From the NCBI GenBank assembly GCA_902546765.1, contig CACCLG010000011.1, positions 1-33,683 on the forward strand: a stretch of DNA of 33,683 bases, read 5' to 3'. Position 1 is the stretch's first letter; every line of letters begins with the position of its first letter. This DNA is from an uncultured Pelagibacteraceae bacterium (lineage in GTDB: Bacteria; Pseudomonadota; Alphaproteobacteria; Pelagibacterales; Pelagibacteraceae). Of this stretch, positions 1 through 8,031 are shown one piece after another. A program made the translations under genes and the position numbers. Below the pieces are notes generated by a model, which was given only the letters and a program-made list of their open reading frames with translations, was not told the DNA's origin and did no database searches.

Positions 1-933
1 AATGCAAGTAGAACTATGCTATTTAATATAGCAACAAATAAGTGGGACAAACAAATATTAGATATTTTAAAAATTCCAAGTCATATACTTCCTGAGGTAA
101 AGGATAGTTCTGATGATTTTGGTCACACAGACCCAAAGATTACAGGAGAGTCGTATTCTGTTACTGGAATGGTGGGAGATCAACAATCTGCAACAATTGG
201 ACAATGTTGTTTTGAACCAGGATCATTAAAAAGTACTTATGGGACTGGAGCATTTGTTTTGCTTAATACTGGAAGTAAAATTATTTATTCCAAAAATAGA
301 TTACTGACGACAATTGGATATAGAATTAATGGAAAGACAACCTATGCACTTGAAGGGTCAATATTCATAGCAGGTGCAGGCGTTCAATGGTTAAGAGATA
401 AAATAAAATTTTTAAAAAAGGCAGCAGACTCCGAAAAAATAATAAAAAAATTAAAAGATAATCATGGCGTTTATCTGGTTCCAGCCTTTACAGGCCTTGG
501 AACACCATATTGGAATGCAAAATCTAGAGGTGTTTTAAGTGGTTTAACAAGAGACACCGGAATAAGCGAAATTGTAAGAGCAACAGTAGAGTCTGTTGGG
601 TATCAAACTTATGATCTATTTGAAGCAATGAAAAATGATGGCCTTCGTCCAAAAATAGTCAGAGTAGATGGAGGTATGGTAAAAAATAATTGGTTTTCAC
701 AATTTTTATCAGACATAATTAATGTAAAAGTTTTAAGACCAAAAGTTGACGAAACAACTGCATTAGGTGCAGCCTTTATGGCAGGTTTAAAAATTGGAGT
801 TTACAAATCTTTAAACGACATTTCAAAAAATTGGTCTTTAGATAAAAAATTTTTTCCAAAAATGAAAAACAAAGATAGAAAAAAATTAATTTTTGGATGG
901 CAGAAAGCAATTAAAAGAACTTTGATAACCTAA
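1..933 (+). CDS. glpK: Glycerol kinase, C-terminal part (5' end outside window)
   Basis: Phosphorylates glycerol to sn-glycerol 3-phosphate with ATP in the cytoplasm. The frame is open from base 1 (NASRTMLFNI, a glycerol kinase signature), so the Met at base 16 is internal and the gene starts before the window. Visible FGGY-kinase features are the catalytic-Asp segment GMVGDQQSATIGQ (Asp about residue 60 of the visible part), STYGTGAFVLLNTG, ALEGSIFIAGAGVQWLRD, VPAFTGLGTPYW and RVDGGMVKNNW, all closely matching E. coli GlpK. The loop that in E. coli GlpK carries the fructose-1,6-bisphosphate-binding Gly-Arg (GGTRIPI) is replaced by ITGESYSVTG with no Arg. It lies upstream of the glycerol ABC transporter genes in the same direction, which fits kinase trapping of imported glycerol. 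Confidence 0.95.
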   Translation, partial: NASRTMLFNIATNKWDKQILDILKIPSHILPEVKDSSDDFGHTDPKITGESYSVTGMVGDQQSATIGQCCFEPGSLKSTYGTGAFVLLNTGSKIIYSKNRLLTTIGYRINGKTTYALEGSIFIAGAGVQWLRDKIKFLKKAADSEKIIKKLKDNHGVYLVPAFTGLGTPYWNAKSRGVLSGLTRDTGISEIVRATVESVGYQTYDLFEAMKNDGLRPKIVRVDGGMVKNNWFSQFLSDIINVKVLRPKVDETTALGAAFMAGLKIGVYKSLNDISKNWSLDKKFFPKMKNKDRKKLIFGWQKAIKRTLIT

Positions 934-1031
934 TTCAACTTAGAATTGATTCAATTATATATTTAATCTTTACAGCACTCAGTAATTTTTGTTACATTTT
1001 AGCTTCAATAAACACAAGAGGGGAAAATAAA
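934..1031 (+). promoter_or_regulatory. glpK-glpV spacer with strong ribosome binding site
   Basis: This 98-bp spacer precedes glpV. A purine-rich Shine-Dalgarno (AGAGGGGA, about 1017-1024) stands 7-8 bases before the ATG and is the best ribosome binding site in the first region, fitting the high synthesis expected of a binding protein. A 13-base near-perfect palindrome (AATTGATTCAATT, 944-956) could be an operator or part of a weak terminator. TTTACA (969-974) followed 17 bases later by TTACAT (992-997) is a weak promoter candidate. The ribosome binding site is visible directly; promoter and operator roles are guesses. Confidence 0.45.
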
Positions 1032-2759
1032 ATGATACGATCATTTAAAACAATCTTAGCTTTTGTTGCTTTATTCTCATTCACCACAAACTCTTATGCT
1101 GATGGCCATATGGCTGCAGTTAAGAAATGGTCAAATGGTGAGTTCAAACTTTCAACTCTTTCATCTAAACAAAGAGAGAAAGAACTTAAATGGTTTCATG
1201 ATGCAGCCAAACCTTTTAAAGGTATGGAAATAAATGTATTATCAGAAACTATTCCAACTCACGAATATGAGTCTAAAACATTAACTAAAGCTTTTGAAGA
1301 AATCACTGGGATCAAAGTTAACCACCAGTTACTTGGTGAAGGTGAAGTAGTACAAGCTGTACAAACACAAATGCAAACAGGAAGAAACTTGTATGATGCA
1401 TATATCAATGACTCTGATTTAATTGGTACGCACTCAAGACTTCAACTTGCAGTTAACCTGACTGATTGGATGGCTGGTGAAGGTAAAGCAGTTACATTGC
1501 CTACATTAGATATCGATGATTTCATTGGAAAATCATTTACAACTGGTCCTGATGGAAAATTATATCAACTTCCAGATCAACAATTTGCAAACCTTTATTG
1601 GTTTAGAAAAGATTGGTTTGATAGAGCTGATATTAAAGCAGGATTTAAAAAGAAATATGGATATGATTTAGGTGTACCAGTTAACTGGTCTGCTTATGAA
1701 GACATAGCAGAATATTTCACTAACGATGTAAAAGAAATCGATGGTGTTAGAGTATACGGACACATGGATTATGGTAAAAGAGCTCCTGATTTAGGTTGGA
1801 GAATGACTGATGCGTGGCTATCAATGGCTGGTGCAGGTTCTGTTGGAAAACCTAATGGTGTACCTGTTGACGAATGGGGTATTAGAATGGAGTCTGGAAC
1901 TTGTAATCCAGTTGGTGCTGATGTTGCAAGAGGTGGAGCAGCTAATGGACCAGCAGCGGTTTACGCAATTAGAAAATGGGATGAGTGGTTAAGATCATAT
2001 GCGCCTCCAGGAGCTGCTAGTATGGACTTTTATCAATCACTCCCTGCATTATCATCTGGTAACGTTGCTCAACAGATCTTCTGGTACACAGCGTTTACTG
2101 CATCAATGGTAGCGCCTAAGAGTTCTGGAAATAAAACAGTTGATGACAATGGAAATCCTTTATGGAGAATGGGTCCTTCACCAAAAGGTCCTTACTGGGA
2201 TGAAGGCATGAAGCTTGGATATCAAGATGCTGGATCATGGACTTTATTTAAGTCTACACCAGTTGATAGAAGAAAAGCTGCATGGTTATATGCTCAGTTT
2301 GTTGTCTCAAAAACTGTATCTCTTAAGAAAAGCCACGTAGGCTTAACTATTATAAGAGATAGTGATATAAACCATAAATCATTCACAGAGAGAGCTCCAA
2401 AATTAGGTGGATTAGTAGAATTCTACAGATCACCTAATAGAGTATTGTGGTCACCTACAGGTATCAATGTTCCGGATTATCCGAAACTTGCACAAATATG
2501 GTGGCAGCAAATTGGAGATGTAAACTCTGGTGCTTTTAGTCCTCAGGAAGCTATGGATCGTCTTGCAGAAGAGATGAACTTGGTTATGTCCCGTATGGAA
2601 GCTGCAGATAAAGCTAACAATACGTATGGTGGATGTGGGCCTAGATTGTCTGAACCAAAAGGAGCAAATTATTGGTTAGACCAACCTGGATCACCAAAAG
2701 CAAAGCGTAATGAAAAACCTCAAGGTAAAACGGTTCCTTACGAAAAAGCTTGGAACTAG
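1032..2759 (+). CDS. glpV: Glycerol ABC transporter substrate-binding protein
   Basis: Periplasmic family-1 solute-binding protein of the GlpSTPQUV glycerol importer described in Rhizobium. Residues 1-23 form a signal peptide: MIRSF, a hydrophobic stretch TILAFVALFSF, then SYA before the likely cut at Ala23. There is no lipobox Cys. At 575 residues it is longer than ordinary sugar-binding proteins (about 430) and matches the large GlpV type. Conserved-looking stretches include WKSN-like segments near the mature N-terminus, LYQLPDQQFANLYWFRKDWF (about 177-196) and a Trp-rich C-terminal half. Context fixes the substrate: glycerol kinase lies upstream, and two ATPases, two permeases and GlpU lie downstream. 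The substrate assignment rests on context and family resemblance. Confidence 0.88.
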   Translation: MIRSFKTILAFVALFSFTTNSYADGHMAAVKKWSNGEFKLSTLSSKQREKELKWFHDAAKPFKGMEINVLSETIPTHEYESKTLTKAFEEITGIKVNHQLLGEGEVVQAVQTQMQTGRNLYDAYINDSDLIGTHSRLQLAVNLTDWMAGEGKAVTLPTLDIDDFIGKSFTTGPDGKLYQLPDQQFANLYWFRKDWFDRADIKAGFKKKYGYDLGVPVNWSAYEDIAEYFTNDVKEIDGVRVYGHMDYGKRAPDLGWRMTDAWLSMAGAGSVGKPNGVPVDEWGIRMESGTCNPVGADVARGGAANGPAAVYAIRKWDEWLRSYAPPGAASMDFYQSLPALSSGNVAQQIFWYTAFTASMVAPKSSGNKTVDDNGNPLWRMGPSPKGPYWDEGMKLGYQDAGSWTLFKSTPVDRRKAAWLYAQFVVSKTVSLKKSHVGLTIIRDSDINHKSFTERAPKLGGLVEFYRSPNRVLWSPTGINVPDYPKLAQIWWQQIGDVNSGAFSPQEAMDRLAEEMNLVMSRMEAADKANNTYGGCGPRLSEPKGANYWLDQPGSPKAKRNEKPQGKTVPYEKAWN

Positions 2760-2787
2760 TTTTATTTTGAAAATACTTTCAAATTAA

Positions 2788-2819
2788 AAAGAAGGACGTC
2801 TTATATGACGTCCTTCTTT
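2788..2819 (+). promoter_or_regulatory. Perfect 13-bp hairpin between glpV and glpS
   Basis: The arms AAAGAAGGACGTC (2788-2800) and GACGTCCTTCTTT (2807-2819) are perfectly complementary around the six-base loop TTATAT. Only a short, interrupted T-rich tail (TTCTTTCGTT) follows, so it could be a leaky terminator or a 3' stabiliser for the glpV message. Such an element would let the binding protein be made in excess over the membrane components, as known for malE-malF in E. coli. The fold is seen directly; the role is inferred. Confidence 0.75.
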
Positions 2820-2841
2820 CGTTAAAATTCAAAATAAAATT

Positions 2842-3906
2842 ATGAGTTTAGAATTAAGAAATGTTGAAAAAAAAATTGGACAAGAAACTCATATTTATGA
2901 AACTAATTTAAAATTAGAAAAAAATACTATCAACGTACTTCTTGGATCAACCTTAGCAGGCAAAACTACCCTTATGCAAATTATGGCTGGTCTAGATAAA
3001 CCAACAAACGGAGAAATTTGGTTCAACGAAAAAAATGTAACTGGTGTAAAAGTTCAAAAAAGAAATGTCTCGATGGTTTATCAACAGTTCATTAATTATC
3101 CGAACTTTAACGTTTATGATAATATTGCATCTCCATTAAAAATTACGGGAGTTGACAGCAATGAAATTAAAAACAGAGTTGGGAAAGTTGCTGAATTACT
3201 AAAACTTTCTCCAATGTTAAATAAAAGACCAAATGAACTTTCAGGAGGTCAACAGCAAAGGACAGCACTTGCCAGAGCTTTGGTAAAAGATTCTGATTTA
3301 ATTTTATTAGATGAACCTCTAGCAAATTTAGATTTTAAATTAAGAGAAGAGTTAAGAGAAGAGTTGCCAAAACTATTTGAAGATAGGGATTGTATAGTTG
3401 TATATGCAACCACAGAACCTTCTGATGCATTACTAATTGGAGGTTACACTGCAACTTTACTTGAGGGAAAAATTGTTCAGCATGGAAAAACTTTAGAAGT
3501 TTATAATAAACCAAATAGCTTACAATCAGCTCAAGTATTTAGTGATCCGCCAATGAATATTGCTAAAATTAAAAAACTAGGCGAAGTTTGCTCATTAATT
3601 TCTGATGATGTGAGTTGGAAGATAAATTCAAAACTTAAAGATGGTGAATATAAAGTTGGGATAAGACCACACAACATTACTACATACAAAGAAGGCTCAA
3701 ACTCATTAGAAATTTCTGGGAAAGTTTTAATCTCAGAGCTTAGTGGTTCTGAAAGTTTAATTCACTTTACTAATGGAGATTTAAATTGGGTATCCTTATC
3801 AAATGGAATCCATCAAAAAAATGTTGGTGAGCAAACTAAATTATTTATGAACTCAGACGAGTTTTTATATTTTGATGAATCTAACAAATTGGTAAACAAT
3901 GTCTAA
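2842..3906 (+). CDS. glpS: Glycerol ABC transporter ATPase 1, H-loop histidine missing
   Basis: One of two non-identical ATPases of the glycerol importer, on the cytoplasmic face of the membrane. Walker A is GSTLAGKT (35-42), Q-loop QQ (81-82), signature LSGGQ intact (133-137), and Walker B LILLDEP with the catalytic Glu at 158. The H-loop reads YATTEP where ATPases of this family have YVTHDQ, so the switch histidine is replaced by Thr (about residue 191). A C-terminal TOBE-like regulatory region covers about 240-354. It overlaps the next ATPase gene by 8 bp, which fits coupled translation of a heterodimer. The 354-residue length is normal for the MalK-like group. The gene is named from the Rhizobium GlpS order and family resemblance. 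Confidence 0.87.
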   Translation: MSLELRNVEKKIGQETHIYETNLKLEKNTINVLLGSTLAGKTTLMQIMAGLDKPTNGEIWFNEKNVTGVKVQKRNVSMVYQQFINYPNFNVYDNIASPLKITGVDSNEIKNRVGKVAELLKLSPMLNKRPNELSGGQQQRTALARALVKDSDLILLDEPLANLDFKLREELREELPKLFEDRDCIVVYATTEPSDALLIGGYTATLLEGKIVQHGKTLEVYNKPNSLQSAQVFSDPPMNIAKIKKLGEVCSLISDDVSWKINSKLKDGEYKVGIRPHNITTYKEGSNSLEISGKVLISELSGSESLIHFTNGDLNWVSLSNGIHQKNVGEQTKLFMNSDEFLYFDESNKLVNNV

Positions 3907-4963
3907 GATTTCACTCAAAAATTTAAGCCATAGTTATTTAAGTTCTCAAGTTAATAAAGAGGACTGGGCACTTCGTAATGTAAATATTGATTGGAACGAC
4001 GGCGGAGCCTATGCCCTTTTAGGTCCATCTGGTTGTGGAAAAACAACTTTGTTAAATATAATTTCAGGATTAATTAATCCAACAGAAGGTCAAATATTAT
4101 TTAATGGTGAGGATGTTACAAATAAAAATCCTGTTGAAAGAAATATTGCTCAAATTTTCCAATTTCCAGTTATCTACGACACTATGACTGTTTTTGATAA
4201 TCTTGCATTCCCATTGAAAAATAGAGGTATATCTGAACAAGAAATCAAAAATAAGGTAGAGGAAATTGCAGAGATGCTTGAACTTACCTCAACACTTCAT
4301 AACAGAGCATCTGGTTTAACAGCTGATGGTAAACAAAAAATTTCTCTTGGAAGAGGTCTTGTGAGATCAGATGTGAATGTAATTATGTTTGATGAACCAC
4401 TAACAGTGATTGATCCACATTTAAAATGGATCTTAAGATCTAAATTAAAAGAACTTCATCAAAAGATTAATCGTACAATGATTTATGTCACACATGATCA
4501 GACAGAGGCACTTACATTTGCTGATCAAGTTGTAGTTATGCATGAGGCAGAAATCGTTCAAATTGGAACACCCGTGGAATTATTTGAGAAACCTCGACAT
4601 ACTTTTGTTGGTCATTTTATAGGATCTCCAGGCATGAATATTCTGCCATGTAAAATAGATAATGGCGCAATTTCTATAAATGGTAATAAAATTGAAACCA
4701 AAATAGACATTAAAGATAAAAGTTTTTCTAAAACTGAAGTTGGAATTAGACCAGAATTTATTGAATTTAATGAAAGAGGTTTGCCTGTAAAGATACTTAA
4801 GGTAAGTAACACAGGAAGACATAAGATAATTGATACTGAAAGTGATAGTGGGAAAATAAAAGTAATAGCAAAAAGTTCAGATATTATTCCAACTGGATCT
4901 GCATTTTTAAACTTCAAAAAAGATTATACATACGTGTATGGAGATAATTGGATAATTGAATAA
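3899..4963 (+). CDS. glpT: Glycerol ABC transporter ATPase 2, degenerate signature motif
   Basis: Partner ATPase of the preceding gene. Walker A GPSGCGKT (42-49), Q-loop Gln88, Walker B VIMFDEP (Glu166) and the H-loop VTHDQTEA (His199) are all intact. The ABC signature is degenerate: LTADGKQK (about 140-147) aligns with LSGGQQQR of the partner. A C-terminal TOBE-like domain follows from about residue 240. Together the two subunits can form one canonical ATP site, from this subunit's Walker and H-loop plus the partner's LSGGQ, and one degenerate site. The ATG overlaps the end of the first ATPase gene, and the stop overlaps the first permease gene as TAATG. Confidence 0.87.
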   Translation: MSKISLKNLSHSYLSSQVNKEDWALRNVNIDWNDGGAYALLGPSGCGKTTLLNIISGLINPTEGQILFNGEDVTNKNPVERNIAQIFQFPVIYDTMTVFDNLAFPLKNRGISEQEIKNKVEEIAEMLELTSTLHNRASGLTADGKQKISLGRGLVRSDVNVIMFDEPLTVIDPHLKWILRSKLKELHQKINRTMIYVTHDQTEALTFADQVVVMHEAEIVQIGTPVELFEKPRHTFVGHFIGSPGMNILPCKIDNGAISINGNKIETKIDIKDKSFSKTEVGIRPEFIEFNERGLPVKILKVSNTGRHKIIDTESDSGKIKVIAKSSDIIPTGSAFLNFKKDYTYVYGDNWIIE

Positions 4964-5829
4964 TGAATAAAACAGTAAATCAAAAAGCTTGGCTCTTCGT
5001 AATACCAGTTTTTGTATTAGTTGCTTTTAACGCCATCATTCCATTAATGACAGTTGTTAATTATGCTTTTCAAGAGACATTTGGCAATAATGTATTTATG
5101 TGGGAGGGAACTAGATGGTTTAAACAAATACTTCTTTCAGATAGGTTTCATGCTGCCTTAGGAAGACAAATTTTATTTACGCTTATAATATTATTTATAC
5201 AAATTCCACTTGGAATTTTCATTGCATTAACAATGCCAAAGGAAGGAATTGGAGTATCTGTTTGTTTAGTATTAATGTCTATGCCACTTTTAATACCTTG
5301 GAATGTAGTAGGTGCAATGTGGAATATTTTTGCATTACCTGACATTGGCTTTTTAGGACACTCACTAAATGCATTAGGCTTTGATTACAATTTCACACAA
5401 CAAAGTGGTGATGCATGGTTTACAACTGTTTTGATGGATGTTTGGCACTGGACCTCACTTGTAGTTTTATTGTCTTATGCAGGCCTAAGATCAATTCAAC
5501 CTGCATATTACCAAGCAGCAGAAATTGACGGCGCTAGTAGATGGTCAGTGTTTAGACATATTGAACTACCTAAAATGAAGAAAGTTTTAACAATTGCAAT
5601 ACTTCTACGTTTCATGGATAGTTTTATGATTTACACAGAACCATTTGTATTAACTGGTGGTGGTCCGGGAAATGCAACAGCATTTTTATCAATTGACTTA
5701 GTTAAAATGGCACTTGGTCAATTTGATTTAGGTCCAGCAGCAGCTATGTCCTTAATTTATTTTTTTATAGTTCTTACAGTTTGTTGGGTTTTTTATAATT
5801 TAATGATGAAAAATGAGGGTCAATCGTGA
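4963..5829 (+). CDS. glpP: Glycerol ABC transporter permease 1
   Basis: Inner-membrane permease of the MalF/UgpA type, 288 residues, with about six hydrophobic segments beginning at residues 10-30. The cytoplasmic EAA loop is AAEIDGASRWSVFRHIELP (about 185-203), the docking helix for an ATPase. The start codon overlaps the stop of the second ATPase gene by one base, and the stop overlaps the next permease start as GTGA. These overlaps indicate tightly coupled synthesis. Glycerol is assigned from the operon. Confidence 0.87.
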   Translation: MNKTVNQKAWLFVIPVFVLVAFNAIIPLMTVVNYAFQETFGNNVFMWEGTRWFKQILLSDRFHAALGRQILFTLIILFIQIPLGIFIALTMPKEGIGVSVCLVLMSMPLLIPWNVVGAMWNIFALPDIGFLGHSLNALGFDYNFTQQSGDAWFTTVLMDVWHWTSLVVLLSYAGLRSIQPAYYQAAEIDGASRWSVFRHIELPKMKKVLTIAILLRFMDSFMIYTEPFVLTGGGPGNATAFLSIDLVKMALGQFDLGPAAAMSLIYFFIVLTVCWVFYNLMMKNEGQS

Positions 5830-6626
5830 AGAAATATAAATGGATAGTTCCAACGTTATACATAATTTTTTTAATGCTACCAATTTATTGGTTATTAAAT
5901 ATGTCTTTTAAAACAACAACAGAAATTATTAATACATACACTCTTTGGCCAAATGAATTTACATTAGAGAATTATAAAAAAATATTTACTGATAGTACTT
6001 GGTACACTGGATATTTAAATTCAATTTATTATGTGGTCTTGAATACAATAATATCAGTGGCCGCAGCGCTGCCTGCTGCTTATGCATTTTCAAGATATAA
6101 ATTTTTAGGTGATAAACATTTATTTTTCTGGTTGCTTACAAATAGAATGGCACCACCAGCTGTTTTTGCATTACCTTTCTTCCAATTTTATTCTTCAGTG
6201 AATTTATTTGATACGCATGTAGCTGTTGCACTATCGCACTGCTTGTTTAACATTCCTCTTGCAGTATGGATATTAGAGGGATTTATGTCAGCAGTTCCAA
6301 AGGAATTAGATGAAACTGCATACGTTGATGGTTATTCCTTTTGGAAATTTTTCTTTAAGATATTTATTCCAACGATTACTGCAGGAATTGGAATTACGAT
6401 GTTTTTTTGCTTTATGTTTTCTTGGGTTGAACTTTTACTTGCAAAAACATTAACAGCAGTAGCTGCAAAACCTATTGCTGCTACGATGACACGAACAGCT
6501 AGTACATCAGGTTATGAACTTGGATTATTGGCAGCTGCTGGAAGTCTAACAATAGTTCCTGGAGCAATAGTAATTTACTTTGTAAGAAATTATATTGCTA
6601 AAGGATTTGCATTAGGAAGAGTATGA
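5826..6626 (+). CDS. glpQ: Glycerol ABC transporter permease 2
   Basis: Second inner-membrane permease, MalG/UgpE type, 266 residues, with about six hydrophobic segments. It begins with GTG overlapping the previous stop (GTGA). The EAA loop is DETAYVDGYSFWKFFFKIF (about 162-180). It carries the conserved order of this family: an N-terminal membrane segment, the segment SVAAALPAAYAFSRYKF, then NRMAPPAVFALPFF. It would form the channel with the preceding permease. The gene symbol follows the Rhizobium glycerol transporter and should not be confused with the GlpQ phosphodiesterase of E. coli. Confidence 0.87.
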   Translation: MKKYKWIVPTLYIIFLMLPIYWLLNMSFKTTTEIINTYTLWPNEFTLENYKKIFTDSTWYTGYLNSIYYVVLNTIISVAAALPAAYAFSRYKFLGDKHLFFWLLTNRMAPPAVFALPFFQFYSSVNLFDTHVAVALSHCLFNIPLAVWILEGFMSAVPKELDETAYVDGYSFWKFFFKIFIPTITAGIGITMFFCFMFSWVELLLAKTLTAVAAKPIAATMTRTASTSGYELGLLAAAGSLTIVPGAIVIYFVRNYIAKGFALGRV

Positions 6627-6982
6627 TTTTTACTAAGTTATATGCTGCTAATTCTTGGGACTCTGTTGCAAAAACCCAAGAAAAAGGTTTTTTTGATTTT
6701 GAATTTATAACATGGATGGCTTGGACGTGGCAGACAGCAGCTTTTTTTGTTTTTATTGCTTGTTGTTTGATAGGCATGACTCTTTGGGAGAAAAAAAAAC
6801 CTGGTGGTAGTCCAAGAAAAGGTATTTTAGGTCTCGATACTACAAGAGGAGATAGATTATTTTTATCTCTTTTAAGTGCAGCTTATATTCATCTTGGCTG
6901 GCTTGGTTTAATAGGACCAATGTTATGGGTAGCAACAATACTTTCATTCATATTTGCTATTTTTGTATTCAGGTACGTATAA
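6623..6982 (+). CDS. glpU: GlpU/DUF2160 small membrane protein of the glycerol transporter
   Basis: A 119-residue membrane protein with hydrophobic segments at about 35-53, 80-98 and 99-118. The stretch FITWMAWTWQTAAFFVFIA and the loop PRKGILGLDTTRGDRLF are typical of the DUF2160 family, which accompanies glycerol ABC transporters. It starts with ATGA overlapping the permease stop. Its exact job is unknown; from position it is an accessory subunit of the importer. Confidence 0.82.
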   Translation: MIFTKLYAANSWDSVAKTQEKGFFDFEFITWMAWTWQTAAFFVFIACCLIGMTLWEKKKPGGSPRKGILGLDTTRGDRLFLSLLSAAYIHLGWLGLIGPMLWVATILSFIFAIFVFRYV

Positions 6983-6989
6983 AATTTTT

Positions 6990-8018
6990 ATGAAGAAAAT
7001 TGTTATTATTGGTGCCGGCGCTATGGGATCTGCCTTTACAGTTCCTTGCGCTGATAATAGGAATGAAGTTATTTTAGTTGGTTCTTTTTTAGAAGATGAT
7101 GTTATTGAGCATATAAATAACAACAATAATATACATCCAATTTTAAACTATCAGTTACCAAAAGATATCAAGGTTATAAAATTTTCTGAGTTTAATGATA
7201 CAATTAAAGAGAATATAGATTTAATTGTTGTAGGTGTAAGCTCCAAGGGTATTGAATGGGTTGGTAAGGAATTATCAAAATTTTATAATGAAAAAACAAA
7301 TATCTTACTACTTACAAAAGGACTAGCTGTAATTGAAAATCAGTTCGAAACATTAGCAGATAAATTAGAAAAAATTTTAAAGTTAAAAGGCGCTTCTAAT
7401 CCAAAGATATCAGCTGTAGGAGGTCCTTGTCTTGCAAGTGGCTTAGCTAATAGAATTAAAAGTAGCGTAGTATTAGCGAGTAAAAATATTGAAATAGCTA
7501 AAGAAATAGGAAAAATAATATCAACAAGTTACTATTCAACAGAATTCACAGAAGATCTTATTGGAGTAGAAGTATGTGCTGCTACAAAAAATATATACTC
7601 AATGCTAATTGGTGCATCAGAAGGTTTAAGTGGTAACAATATAGATGGTGAAATTAAAAAAAAATATTATCTAAATACAGCCGCCTCTTTAATTTACAAA
7701 TCACTGTCAGAAATGAAAAAATTGACAAAAAAATTAAAAGGCAAAGATGAAACAGTTTTTGGACTAGCTGGATTAGGTGATTTACATGTAAGTGCTGCTG
7801 GAGGAAGAAATAGCATGATGGGAAATTATCTTGGTAAAGGATTGCTTTATAATGATGCTAAAGAAAAATACATGAAAGAAATAACAGTTGAGGGTGCAGA
7901 CTTGGCTTTTGAAATTGGTCCAAAAATACTTAAAGAATTTGATAAAAAAGATTTTCCATTGCTTTTTTGTATGCTTGAAGCAATTTGTAATAACAAAAAA
8001 TTAATAATTGATTGGTAA
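6990..8018 (+). CDS. gpsA: Glycerol-3-phosphate dehydrogenase, NAD(P)-linked, GpsA-like
   Basis: Interconverts sn-glycerol 3-phosphate and dihydroxyacetone phosphate. The start at 6990 (MKKIVIIGAG) is preferred over an in-frame ATG at 6954 that lies inside glpU, because the Rossmann motif GAGAMG (8-13) then sits at the N-terminus, 7 bp after the glpU stop. Other signatures are LLTKG (Lys110), AATKNIYSMLIGASEGL with the family's catalytic Lys at about 200, and GLAGLGDL. At 342 residues the length is normal. The sequence diverges from housekeeping GpsA (GGPCLASGLAN where GPNLA-type would be expected). In a glycerol operon the likely direction is oxidation to dihydroxyacetone phosphate, the job usually done by membrane GlpD; no glpD is visible here. 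Confidence 0.8.
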   Translation: MKKIVIIGAGAMGSAFTVPCADNRNEVILVGSFLEDDVIEHINNNNNIHPILNYQLPKDIKVIKFSEFNDTIKENIDLIVVGVSSKGIEWVGKELSKFYNEKTNILLLTKGLAVIENQFETLADKLEKILKLKGASNPKISAVGGPCLASGLANRIKSSVVLASKNIEIAKEIGKIISTSYYSTEFTEDLIGVEVCAATKNIYSMLIGASEGLSGNNIDGEIKKKYYLNTAASLIYKSLSEMKKLTKKLKGKDETVFGLAGLGDLHVSAAGGRNSMMGNYLGKGLLYNDAKEKYMKEITVEGADLAFEIGPKILKEFDKKDFPLLFCMLEAICNNKKLIIDW

Positions 8019-8031
8019 TTAAGTTTTTAAA

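Noticed and set aside
4580..4917. Two minus-strand open frames inside the second ATPase gene
   Set aside because: They lie wholly antisense to a well-conserved ATPase gene and have no recognisable motif, start signal or neighbour logic.
6954..6989. Earlier in-frame ATG for the GpsA-like gene
   Set aside because: It lies inside glpU and would add 12 residues before the N-terminal Rossmann strand; the ATG at 6990 fits the family.
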